NCBI GenBank assembly: GCA_036365515.1
Contig: CM070874.1
Coordinates: forward strand, 172,945,297-173,009,296
Reading direction: 5' to 3'
Length of the DNA stretch: 64,000 bases
DNA from: Torymus aiolomorphi
Lineage: Eukaryota > Arthropoda > Insecta > Hymenoptera > Torymidae
Program-made: the position numbers and the translations under genes
The notes under the pieces: generated by a model
What the model was told of the DNA's origin: nothing
What the model saw: only the letters and a program-made list of their open reading frames with translations
The model's database searches: none
Shown here: positions 14,284 to 24,423 of the stretch, one piece after another
Layout: each line of letters starts with the position of its first letter
Position numbering within the stretch: the stretch's first letter is position 1

Positions 14284-14340
14284 ATATTACGATACGTGGG
14301 CCGGAAATTGGGTTTCCGGTCCAAGTATTGTATACTATTT
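14284..14340. repeat. 56-bp inverted repeat inside the satellite
   Basis: The segment from AGTATATTACGATACG to CAAGTATTGTATACT is almost its own reverse complement, with a centre of CCGGAAATTGGGTTTCCGG. It sits exactly where the satellite unit breaks off, so it is part of, or adjacent to, the next insertion. Confidence 0.7.
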
Positions 14341-15127
14341 TTCTTACTTCCCGGCCGAAAGTACGTTCTGTAATTGTTAAATAATTGATAAAATTGCGTT
14401 GTCGTCTGCTAGCTGTGTTTGAGTGTTAGTTTTTCTTTCGGCCCGCTCGATAGTAGTGCCTCTGTCGGCCGCTTTGGGTAGCTCGGTCAATATTACCGAC
14501 TGTTTTTTCTTTCGGCCCGGCCGCCGGCGTAGAGAGCTGGTTTTTTGGGCGTCTGCTACTTTCGCTATTGTACAGATGGTCTGATGCCCGCCCGACATTT
14601 GCAAGACCGAGGCGAAGCCGAGGTTTTGCTGGTCGGGGCGGGCATCAGAAACACATTCATTAAAAAAAGACAACACCACTTTTTATTTCAACTAACTCTT
14701 TTTTCTCGTCACCCGTGCACTTTCCTCTGTCTATTTCGTACGTGTCTAACCTTCACACCGCACAAACATATTTTCCTCGGACGCTCCCGTCCATACGTTT
14801 ACTTAATTGTTTCTACACGACTCGAAAGTACGTGTAGAAAACAATTGGAAAAAACAATAACCACGATCAAACAAAACCACTTTTTATTTCAACTAACTTT
14901 TTTCTCGTCACACGTGCACTTTCCTCTGTTTATTTCGTACGTGTCTAACCTTCACACCGCACAAACATCTTTCCTCGGACATGCGCGCGGGCGCTGAAGC
15001 GCCGCGGGTCAGGAAATTTCGGCAGCCAATCAGAGCGCGCGGTTGGTCTAAAATAGGATGCGAAAGTTTCTCTTTCGGCCCGGAGACGCGGGCCGAAAGT
15101 ACGTACTTTCGGGTGGGCGAGTAAGAA
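14336..15127. mobile_element. Nonautonomous insertion with GGCCGAAAGTACGT inverted ends
   Basis: The satellite is interrupted here and resumes at about 15128. The left end reads TTCTTACTTCCCGGCCGAAA and the right end, inverted, TTCTTACTCGCCCACCCGAA, followed by GTACGT on both sides. The body is GC-richer than its surroundings. A segment of about 105 bp is duplicated inside it (about 14661-14765 and 14877-14980, offset 216 bp). No transposase is encoded; open frames here lack similarity to anything I know. This is a MITE-like insert of unknown superfamily. Confidence 0.6.
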
Positions 15128-15222
15128 AAAAAATTTTTGAAAAAAGTGGTTTTTTCTTTTGGACACGATAACAGGAGTAAAAGTCAACCAATCGACTTGA
15201 AATTTGACACATAGACAGCTTT
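15128..15222 (+). repeat. Satellite unit fragment
   Basis: The 305-bp satellite resumes after the insertion, with TTTTGGACACGATAACAGGA, and stops again at the next insertion. It continues at about 15622-15700, so the two inserts (14.34-15.13 and about 15.22-15.62 kb) lie in one or two ancestral units. Confidence 0.85.
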
Positions 15223-15339
15223 ATATATACAGCTATATATACAACGAATAGCGAGATACACGAGAAACAAGAGTCTGTACATCGTATATATAGATATAAT
15301 AATCCATGTTATTCTTGTTCTTTATATCTGTTCCTCAGC
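15223..15339. repeat. Single arm of the GGAACAG/TATAGATATA fold-back family
   Basis: The segment with CGTATATATAGATATAATAA and ATTCTTGTTCTTTATATCTG matches the arms of the palindromes at 47.56-47.73 and 50.35-50.80 kb. Here only one arm is present, next to the MITE at 15340. Confidence 0.7.
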
Positions 15340-15582
15340 GACTCACCACAATTGAACCGTGCCGTACCGTGTTATGCCATGACGTGCCGTGCCGTCACTT
15401 TTGTAAAACGCGTGTACCGTCTACCAACTATATTGCGTCAGTGCTTTGATCTGAGATCATCCACGCTTTGATCATTGTTGCTTGGAGCACGGACGCAATA
15501 ATGTTGGTAGACGGCACACTCATTTTTCAAAAGCGCATGGCACGACACGGCACGACACGGCACGGGTCATTTGTGGCGAGTC
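15340..15582. mobile_element. Fold-back MITE, GACTCACCACA ends
   Basis: Imperfect terminal inverted repeats GACTCACCACAATTGAACC and (inverted right end) GACTCGCCACAAATGACCC continue into a run of CGTGCCGT-type words. A second inner pair, CCGTCTACCAAC and GTTGGTAGACGG, flanks a loop of about 75 bp. There is no open frame; it is a typical hairpin-forming nonautonomous element. Confidence 0.75.
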
Positions 15583-15621
15583 CATCAGAGATGTGAGAAG
15601 GCGCTAATCAGTACGGCTACG

Positions 15622-15995
15622 ATTTTATATCTTCGAAACGAGTTAATTGCCAAAAAAAATCGGTTCATTACGACTAAAGATATTTGAGGATAAAATTTTT
15701 TTTTTCTTATGATCATCTTTTTCATAAAAAAATATTAAAATCATCAATTATTAATAACAAAACAGTTTCTTCTTCAATAAGATAAAATTAAAAAATTATG
15801 TTAATACAATCTTAAAAAAAATATTATATAAATATGAAAATGTATTAAAAGTCATAAATTTGAGATAATTTAATTTAGAAAAATTTTATTTTTCTTGTGA
15901 AAAATTTATTATTATAATTTCAATTTAATAAAAAGAATCGATAAATTATTTTGAGGAAGCTAAGTGCCAAAGAATTGGTAGCGGTTTTTTTTCAT
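15622..15995. repeat. Last satellite fragment and right linker arm
   Basis: A diverged satellite piece (about 15622-15700) is followed by AT-rich sequence. The segment 15845-15995 then pairs with 1700-1850 as its reverse complement, closing the large inverted structure. No gene is visible. Confidence 0.82.
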
Positions 15996-16496
15996 GTCTA
16001 CATGACTCCCATACATGCGTTGACCTCATGTCCCCCGCCTACTTAGGTTTAAAAATTATTTAAATAATCTTTTGGCTTCTTGTTTCTCGTCTACGAAATT
16101 TTCTAATATGCGTGGACCTCATGTCCCCCGGCTACTTGGGTTTAAAAATTATTTAAATAATCGTTTTGCTTATTTTGTCATATATAAATGACTCCCTTAT
16201 AATCGTGCACCTCATATCCCCCGAGTACTTGTTTTTAAATATTATTTAAATAATCTTTTTGCTTATATTTTCATGTCTACATGACACCCTTATATGCGTG
16301 GACCTCATATCCCCGGCCTACTTTGGTTTAAAAATTATTTAAATAATCTTTTTGCTTATTTTCTCATATCTAAATGACTCTCTTATATGCATGGACCTAA
16401 TATCCACCGCCTAAATGGGTTTGAAAATTATTTAAAAAATCTTTTCGATTATTGTTGCACGTCTATGAAATTTCCTAATATGCGTGGAACTCATAT

Positions 16497-16574
16497 GAAG
16501 AGCTCAGGGCAACAAACGGTCAGCTTCTTATGAAAATACATTATGAGCTGACTGTTTGTTGCCCTGAGCTCTTC
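16497..16574. mobile_element. 78-bp perfect-ended hairpin insertion with ATAT duplication
   Basis: The left half starts GAAGAGCTCAGGGCAACAAA and the right half is its reverse complement, ending TTTGTTGCCCTGAGCTCTTC. The arms are about 29 bp and the loop about 20 bp. ATAT flanks both sides (16493-16496 and 16575-16578), and neighbouring uninserted units read CTCATATCCCCC without it, so the pre-insertion sequence is known from the array itself. Confidence 0.88.
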
Positions 16575-17744
16575 ATATCCCCCGTCTACTTTTGTTTAAA
16601 AATTATTCAAATAATCTTTTTGCTTATTTTTTCATGTCTACATTACTCTCTTATATGCGTGGACCTCATGTCCCCCGCCTACTTGGGTTTAAATATTATT
16701 TAAATAATTTTTTGGCTTATTGTTGCACGTCTACGAAATTTCCTAATATGTATGGACCTCATATCCACCGGCTACTTGGGTTAAAAATTAATTAAATAAT
16801 CGTTTTGCTTATTTTTTCATGTCTACATGACTCCCATATATGCGTGGACCTCATATCCCCCACCTACTTGGGCTTAAAAATTATTTAAATAATCTTTTGG
16901 CTTATTGTTGCTCGTCTACGAAATTTTCTAATATGCGCGGACCTCATGTCCCCCGGCTACTTGGGTTTAAAAATTATTTAGATAATCGTTTTGCTTATTG
17001 TTGCTCATCTACGAAATTTTCTAATATGCGTGGACCTCATGTCCCCCGGCTACTTGGGTTTAAAAATTAAAATTAATATGCATGGACCTCATATCCACCG
17101 GCTACTTGGGTTTAAAAATTAATTAAATAATCGTTTTGCTTATTTTTTCATGTCTACATGACTCTCTTATATGCGTGGACCTCATGTCCCCCGACTACTT
17201 GGGTTTAAATATTATTTAAATAATTTTTTGGCTTACTGTTGCACGTCTACGAAATTTTCTAATATGCGTGGACCTCATGTCCCCCCGCTACTTCCGTTTA
17301 AAAATTAATTAAATAATCGTTTTGCTTATTTTGTCATGTCTACATGACTCCCTTATATGCGTGGACCTCATGTCCCCCGCGTACTTGGGTTTAAAAATTA
17401 TTTAAATAATCGTTTGTCTTTCTTTTTCATGTTTACATGACTCCCTTATATTCGTGAACTCATATTCCTCGTCTACTTGAGTTTAAAAATTATTCAAATA
17501 ATCGTTTTGCTTATTTTTTCATGTCTACATGACTCCCTTATATGCGTGGACCTCATATCCCCCGCCTACTTGAGTTTAAAAATTATTTAAATAATTGTTT
17601 GGGTAATTTTTTCATGTCTACATGACTCCCTTATATGCGTGGATTTCATATCCCTTTCCTACTTTGGTTTAAAAATTATTTAAATTATCGTTTTGCTGAT
17701 TTTTTCATGTTTACATGACTCCCTTATATGCATGGACCTCATAT

Positions 17745-17908
17745 TCTCTGGCCTTCGGCTCGGGCGACAATTATATGCGATCTGAGGGATTCTTTACTTA
17801 CTCCCGTGGTGCATATACTAATTTTCTCCACGAGGAGCGTAAAATGCGTAGGCTGTTTTTCGCCCGCAGGGCGTACAGTACGCACTTTACGCGCCGTGTG
17901 GAGAAAAT
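17745..17908. mobile_element. Hairpin-bearing insertion in the 93-bp array
   Basis: A GC-richer stretch replaces part of one minisatellite unit. Its second half is an inverted repeat: TTTTCTCCACGAGGAGCGTA at about 17822 pairs with the segment ending GTGTGGAGAAAA at about 17908. The first 75 bp have no partner. I cannot assign it to a family. Confidence 0.6.
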
Positions 17909-18309
17909 AATCATTTTGCTTATTTTTTCATGTCTACATGACTCCCTTATATGCATAGACCTCATATCCCCCGCCTACGTCTGTTTTACTGTTACGGTTT
18001 CCCCTTTTCCATGAAAACCTTCCTCTGTTTTGTTATAATTTTCCTCTATTCCTCTTAAATAAAAAAACGTTCACGTTTCCTTATATTCGTAATATATTTA
18101 AAATGAATTCAAATTTGCTGACATTTCCTGTTGAATCAGATAATTCTTTTTGGAGAAGTTATGAAGATTTTCAGATATTCATTTTGTATTCATATTATAT
18201 TCCTTTGAAGTCCCAGAATACATTTTGAATTCAATTTGACTTCACACTAATGAATTCTCAAAGAACACAGATTGCTGAATACTTTCTGAACACTTTCTGA
18301 AAATATGTC

Positions 18310-18640
18310 TGGGATACTGTTGCACGTCTACGTAATTTCCTTACACGCGTGGACCTCGCACCCAGCGGCCACTAGCTTAGGTTTTAAAATATTTTAAATA
18401 ATTATTTTGCTTACTATTGCACTTCTACGTAATTTCATTGTATGCAAAACCTCGTGTCACCTGTCTACTTGGGTTTGAAAATTATTTAAATAATCGAGTT
18501 GCAGGTCTGCAAAATTCCTTTATATGTGTGGATCTCGTGTGCCCCGTCTACTTGGGTTAAAAAATTATTTAAAAAATTGTCTTACTGTTACACATCTACG
18601 TAATTCCCTTATATACGTGGACCTCGCATCTCCCTAAGAG
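18310..18640 (-). repeat. Diverged 93-bp repeat units
   Basis: Three degraded units are recognisable from GTGGACCTCGCACCC, CTACTTGGGTTTGAAAATTA and TTGCACGTCTACGTAATT words. A further pair lies at about 19997-20130. They show that the minisatellite and the GAATTC-rich DNA are intermingled. Confidence 0.75.
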
Positions 18641-18819
18641 AATATTTTTGCTTTTTAAAGTTAAAAAAGAAATTAGCTAGCATAATTTCGTATTCGAAAA
18701 GAGTGTAATAATAAGTTCATTATGAGTATTTTTCTATATATAATATGAGCTCTTTGCTAAAACTTGGAATGAACTCTTTATGAACTCTTAGAGAATAGAG
18801 GGAGTCTCTTGAGCTCTTT

Positions 18820-19245
18820 GCAAAGAGTTCATAAATTAGAAAATCACGTAATGATCAAAAAGAATTTTTGTTGAACTTTTTAAGGTTACTTAAGGAACGC
18901 TTTTTCCATAAAAGTACTCCTAAAGAATTCTTGTGAAACGCTATTCTCGATACACAAGCTTCTGCTATTCATCCGCTACGCGGCGCGCCGGTGCTGTTTT
19001 CTGCGGATAAACTGGAGTGCCAAGAGTATATAAGCCGTGTAATTCCGTCGTTGAAATGACTCTTGACGCAGAGTCCGAATTTACAAGGCTTGCCTTGTTT
19101 TTGTTATCCCTTTTACAAATAGGGACTAAAAACTTGATGACATGTCTGCGCAAAATAAATAAATTTTTTAATTTAAATTTCAGCTGCAAAACAAGATCGA
19201 TTTTTGCAGTCTAAAAAATTGGAATGAACTGTTTAGGAACTCTAA
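18820..19245. repeat. 425-bp direct repeat, copy 1
   Basis: This copy matches 20127-20550 at roughly 85-90 percent by eye, including AACGCTATTCTCGATACACA, TTCATCCGCTACGCGG and GACGCAGAGTC. Its core is less AT-rich than the surroundings. No function is recognised. Confidence 0.88.
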
Positions 19246-20126
19246 GTGAATTTATTGCTTACATTAAAGTTAAATAAGAATTCACTAGAATAATTTCGTA
19301 TGCGAAAAGAGTGTAATAATAGTTCATTACGAATTCTCAATGAATACTTTGATAACCAATTGTTCTTATTTTGCTAATTCAAGCAAACTCTTTCGAAGAC
19401 TCCATGAATTCTTTAAGAATTGTCTGCTGTCTCGGATCATTACCATAATATGGGTTCAAGAAAAATTATTAATGAATTCTTTCATGAATCGAAAAAAGAA
19501 CGTATGGCCTTCTTTAAATGAATTCTCATGACAAGATATTAAATATTCTTAAAGCAGTATTATTGAATACTTTAAGTTACTTTGCAATAAATTGAAATAT
19601 GTAGAATGAAGTCTCCCTGAACTCTAAAAGAATACTCTGCTGAAAACTCAATTTTTCAGCTTTTTATATGACTTAAAAAAGAGCACAATAATAATTGTTT
19701 TGTATTCGAAAATAGTGCAATTGTAGTTCATTATGAATTCTTTTTTTTTTTTAAATGAACTCTTTTACATGTTCAGTATTATTACTACAATATGACTTCA
19801 ACAAAAATTATTAATGAATTCTTTATGAGTACTAAATCGAAAAAAGAACCTATGACGAACTTTAAATGAATTCTCGCGACCGGACATAGCACCAATTCTT
19901 AAAGAATTAAATATGAATACTTTGGGGATAAATACTTATTATTTCGCGAATTCATGCGAGCTCTTTCGAAATCTTATAGAACTCTTTAAGAATTGTCGTT
20001 GCTCATAGTTTATGGACGATCCCTTATATGCGTTGACCTCGCATCCCCCTGCTACTTTGGTTTCAAAATCATTTAAAGATTCGAATTGGACGTCTACGTA
20101 ATACCATTATATGCATGGACCTCTTG

Positions 20127-20550
20127 TAAACAGTTCATACACTAGAAACTCATGCAATGATCTAAAAGAATTTTTGTTGAACTCTTTAAGATTACTATAG
20201 GAACGCTTTTTCCATAAAAGTACTCATAAAGAATTCTTGTGAAACGCTATTCTCGATACACAAGCTTCGGCTATTCATCCGCTACGCGGTGCGCCGGTGG
20301 TGTTTTCTGCGGATAGACTGGAGTGCCGAGAGTATAATATTAGCCATGTAATTCCGTCGTTGAAGTTACTCTTGACGCAGAGTCTGAAATTACAAGGCTT
20401 GCCTTGTTTTTGGTATCCCTTTTACATTGGGGACTAAAAATGTTATAACATGTCTGCGTAAAATAAATAAATTTGTTTTTAAATTTTGCCGTAAAAGAAG
20501 GTCAATTTTTGCAGGCTAAAAATTGGAATGAACTCTTTACCAACTCTAAA
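20127..20550. repeat. 425-bp direct repeat, copy 2
   Basis: This is the second copy of the segment at 18820-19245, in the same orientation, 1307 bp downstream. The copies differ by substitutions and small indels, so the duplication is not recent. Confidence 0.88.
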
Positions 20551-22280
20551 AGAATATTTTTTATTTGAATCTGGTAGCCACCGTTCTCCCCGGTAAATAA
20601 ATTATTGTAATATTTATTATTAATACTCATATAAGAAATTAGTTACTCATTCTTTATGAACACTTTTCGAACACTTGAAAAAATTTGTATATAAATAAAT
20701 TATTGTAATATTTATTTCATACTCACATAAGAAATTAGATATTAATTCTTTATGAACATTTTTTGAATACTTAAATTATGACCTATAATAAATTTGACCT
20801 ATAGTAACTTAATGAAAACGTTTGAAATAACATATTATGACTATTTAATAATTTAATAATAATAACATCATATGATAGCTATAACTTCATGAAATCATTT
20901 CCTAAAATAAGTTTTCTCGTTTGAGTAGTAATGATTTCATTAAGAACGCATGAACTCTAAAAATTCCTACTGAGTTCTTTCCTGTTATATTATTATGAAA
21001 AATACATTAAAAAATATTCAAAATTAATTCATGTAAGTATTAAAATAGAATTCATATTTAAGCATTATTTATTTTAATAAGAATTCTTCACGAATACTTT
21101 ATATATTTTTTATATTAATTGTTTTTCTACTTAAAGTATTAAAAGTATTCTCTTTTTATTATAAAAGAATATTTACTTTCTATTCTAAATTAAATAAAAA
21201 ATAATTCATTAGGAATTCATTTTCGGCATATAGGGATTCTTTTAGAGTATCTAGTGATTGAATATCACCGGACATAACGCCATTCATTAGGAATACTTTC
21301 AAAATTGTTTAAGAATACATTTTGAATTGTCCATAGAATATTTTTAGAATTTATTTTGAATACTTTTAATTCATTATGAGTTCTATATGTATTACAGCAA
21401 AAGAATTCTATTCGAATTCTTTTTGAGAATTCTTTATGAATACATGGCGAACATTTGTGCTATATGGCAGCTTTCTAAAAGCAATATGGCTGCTTCCTCA
21501 AACTCATCTCCCTTTTAATATAGGATTTCTTATGCGTTATTATGATTACAGAATTTTGTTAAAATTTATGCGAATTCTTTTTTAACTTATTATGAACATG
21601 CGCTATATGCCATTTGGCTACATTTATAAATTTTCAATTCCTCCCTATTACCAACGAATGACCCATATTCTTCATTATGTTTGTTGAAATAAATTGTAAA
21701 AACTTATAAAACTGTATATACTTAATGATAACATAAAGATATAACATGAACGTATAATGCGTTCTTCAAGAATTCTAAATTTACTTGTGTAAATATTAAA
21801 ACGCGTTAAAAAAGAATTCTAAAAATATACATTTTTAGGACCCTTTTGCCAGTTCTTACATTCGTGGTCTCTTAAAGCATTCTGATTGCTGAATAATAAA
21901 TGAATTCTTTATTAATTACAACATGATTAAATGTGACACATTTTGAATTCATTATAATGTTAAAAAAGTATTAATTTTACACTAAAAACGTACATTTTTT
22001 TGAAGTCATAATTAAAGTAGAAAGAAGTCCTTAACAATTCATTTCTTTCCTGTATGAACTCTTTTAGAATACATATCCCTTCCATTCTACCGGACATAGC
22101 ACCCATTCATTATTAACTCTTTAAGAATAGATTATGAATTACTTATGAATAACCAACAGAATAGTTTCTAAATATAATTTGAATACTTTTAGTTCATAAT
22201 GAACTCCGTATGAATTACGATGAAAGAATTCTTTTAGAATTCTTTTTGTAAATTCTTTTTAAATTCATCACGAACATGTG

Positions 22281-22915
22281 TGCTGTCTGGGCACCGTCGC
22301 TGATAATTAACTGTTAAAATATAACGCTTATAATTAGTTAAGAATGCGCGGTATTGTATAGCAAACGTTGCGCGACGTATAATCGGAGGATAATAACGTT
22401 GTGCAACGTTGTGTAAATAAATGTATATAATAACTAAAAATAGTTAAGGAGTTGATTAGCAACAATCATCATAACCAACTAAGGATATTAATAATATTAA
22501 TAACAATAATCTATCACAAGGGCTAACAAATAAACAATAAAACGCAATTATAGATAATTAACAACAAATTTAAGAACAATCTCTAGTTATCCGGATAATT
22601 GGCTATTTTTGGAGGTACTGACGCGTAATAACAACAATTGTTTATAACTATAATATACTTAATTAAGTAGTTTTCCGGGACAATAATAACCAAACGTTGC
22701 TCAACGTAAATTGAAGGTTAATGATATCATGCAACGTTATAAAGTTAACGAACTACGACCAATCCGAGAATAATTAATATCAATTGCAATAAATAAATAA
22801 GGCCATTATTATACAATTATCAACGGTATTTACTAGAAAATTAGGAGTTGTGTAATAAAACGTAATTTGAATATATAATTAATTAATAATATCATAACTA
22901 TTGGTTTATTGATTA
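22281..22915. mobile_element. Left part of a probable long LTR
   Basis: The GAATTC-rich pattern stops at about 22281, and a different AT-rich style with repeated CAACGTTGTGCAACG/GCAACGT words begins at TGTCTGGGCACCGTCGCTGA. The same style resumes at about 28430, directly after the LINE tail, so I infer one host sequence split by the LINE. The TG start and the promoter features at 28.87-29.07 kb suggest an LTR, but I found no paired LTR and no target duplication. Confidence 0.4.
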
Positions 22916-22932
22916 ATTGGTGAGTTTTCGAC

Positions 22933-24423
22933 ATGGCGTCGGAGGAGAAGGAGCCGCCCGATGCCTCTCTTAATAAATATTACAAGTGCCATCCCAGCAT
23001 TAGCGTTGGGGCAGTGGTGTGCATAGTGTGTGGAAACTTCTACCATACTGATGAAATAGTTACAAAATATAACATAGGAAAACCAATTAAATTCCTCAGC
23101 AACTCATTTATTGTGTGCCAAGATCATCCTAACCTCTCACTAACCTCAAAGTTGCCATATGGCACGCTCAGTGAAGCAGCGTGGCAATTCATAGCACAGC
23201 TAAAGCATGAAAACCGTGAACAAATTAAACAAGACATTGTGAATAACATAGTGCATGAGACAACAGAAGAAAATGGTCTCAATAAAACCATATATGAAGA
23301 TTACAATGAATCAGACTCACTGAAAATTGAAAATAACCTGCTAAAACAATTACTTAAAGAAACACAAGAAAAGAACGCCTTACTAAACGAATTACTAATA
23401 AAAGAAAGACAAAATAACAATTTTAAAAACATCAAGCCCCACACTTATGCAGAAATTTTAACAAATACTAAACCCAAAGCTAAAAGAGTACCAAAACTAA
23501 TTGTTAAAAAAACAAACAACAAAGACAATATAAACCTAGAAAACACTGTACTGCATTATCTTGCTAAAGACAAAACAATCCAAACAAAAAAAGTGACAAA
23601 AATAAATAATGATACTATATTAATAAACTGTATGAACGAAGAAAGTATAAATGCAATTGAAAAGACCTTATCTAAAAAATTATCAACTAATGCAAAAATC
23701 AAAAAAGAAGAAATAAAAAAACCTATAGTGAAAATTATTAACATTGAAAAAGTGTTTAATGATAAAGAACTAAAACAAGACATTAATCAAAGAAACTTTA
23801 ACAATATTGATGACAAGTGCAAAGTTCTACACATAAACTCAAGTGAAAAAGCTAAAACAATGAGTGCAATAGTTGAAGTAACGCCTACAATCTACAAACA
23901 TATAAGAGACAATAAAAACAAGTTATTTATAGGGTTTCAAAATTGCAGAGTATTTGACATAATAAACACAAATCCATGTACTAAATGCTCAAGAGTCGGC
24001 CACAGTGGCAAAAAATGCGATAATGAGGACAAGTGCTACAAATGTGCAGGAAATCACGCAGCTGCTGAGTGTAAATGTGATACTCTTAAATGTGCAAACT
24101 GTGAATTTAACAACAACAAATACAAAACTAATTACAATATAAATCATAGTGCAATAGACAGTGATCAGTGTGAAGTGCTAAAACACAAAATAAAAAAATA
24201 CATTGAAATGACAGACTATCCACTGCAGCCTACCTACCGTCGGTACTTTGGCAACCTAGAAATCGGCAAACAAAGCAATTCCCGCTCACAGCAATGGATA
24301 ACTACTAGAAGAGTTAGATTAACGACCAACACATCTGCCGGTACATTATCTCCAGCAACCCCTACATCTACAGCTCAACCAAGATTTGATACGTTAGAAA
24401 ATGAAAATGAAAATGAATCTTGA
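22933..24423 (+). CDS. LINE ORF1 protein, zinc-knuckle nucleic-acid binding
   Basis: This is an intact 496-residue frame. Near the N-terminus Cys/His residues (YKCHP, VCIVCGNFYH, IVCQDH; residues about 18-60) look like a PHD- or FYVE-like zinc module, as seen in some LINE ORF1 proteins. Residues about 135-165 (LLKQLLKETQEKNALLNELL) should form a coiled coil. At about 355-400 come CCHC-type knuckles: CTKCSRVGHSGKKC, CYKCAGNHAAAEC and a third CxxC pair. Such proteins coat the element RNA in the ribonucleoprotein. The ATG at 22933 follows a noncoding AT-rich leader and is the first in frame. The last 23 bases overlap ORF2. Lysine and asparagine are very abundant, reflecting base composition. Confidence 0.88.
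   Translation: MASEEKEPPDASLNKYYKCHPSISVGAVVCIVCGNFYHTDEIVTKYNIGKPIKFLSNSFIVCQDHPNLSLTSKLPYGTLSEAAWQFIAQLKHENREQIKQDIVNNIVHETTEENGLNKTIYEDYNESDSLKIENNLLKQLLKETQEKNALLNELLIKERQNNNFKNIKPHTYAEILTNTKPKAKRVPKLIVKKTNNKDNINLENTVLHYLAKDKTIQTKKVTKINNDTILINCMNEESINAIEKTLSKKLSTNAKIKKEEIKKPIVKIINIEKVFNDKELKQDINQRNFNNIDDKCKVLHINSSEKAKTMSAIVEVTPTIYKHIRDNKNKLFIGFQNCRVFDIINTNPCTKCSRVGHSGKKCDNEDKCYKCAGNHAAAECKCDTLKCANCEFNNNKYKTNYNINHSAIDSDQCEVLKHKIKKYIEMTDYPLQPTYRRYFGNLEIGKQSNSRSQQWITTRRVRLTTNTSAGTLSPATPTSTAQPRFDTLENENENES

Larger units (their letters stand above)
15996..17990 (-). repeat. 93-bp tandem minisatellite, inverted relative to 872-1700
   Basis: About twenty units carry ATGCGTGGACCTCATGTCCC, CTACTTGGGTTTAAAAATTA and TCATGTCTACATGACTCCC, with two spacer types (TTGCTTATTTTTTCATG or GGCTTATTGTTGCACG). 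Read on the minus strand they are the variant seen at 1500-1720. Two insertions interrupt the array, at 16497-16574 and about 17745-17905. Confidence 0.95.
18050..22280. repeat. AT-rich DNA saturated with GAATTC/AACTCTTT words
   Basis: This stretch of about 4.2 kb has no credible gene. By eye I find about 25 or more GAATTC hexamers, usually within TGAATTCTTTA-like words, and many AACTCTTTA and GAACACTTT variants. A sentence-like motif, CCGGACATAGCACC, recurs at about 19877, 21258 and 22088 in variant form. It looks like a very old, diverged short-period repeat. The open frames at 18965-19214 and 19340-19531 do not resemble proteins. Confidence 0.7.

Noticed and set aside
14377..14997. Frames of 100 and 150 residues in the 14.3-15.1 kb insert
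   Set aside because: They overlap on opposite strands, run across the internal duplication, and show no family motif.
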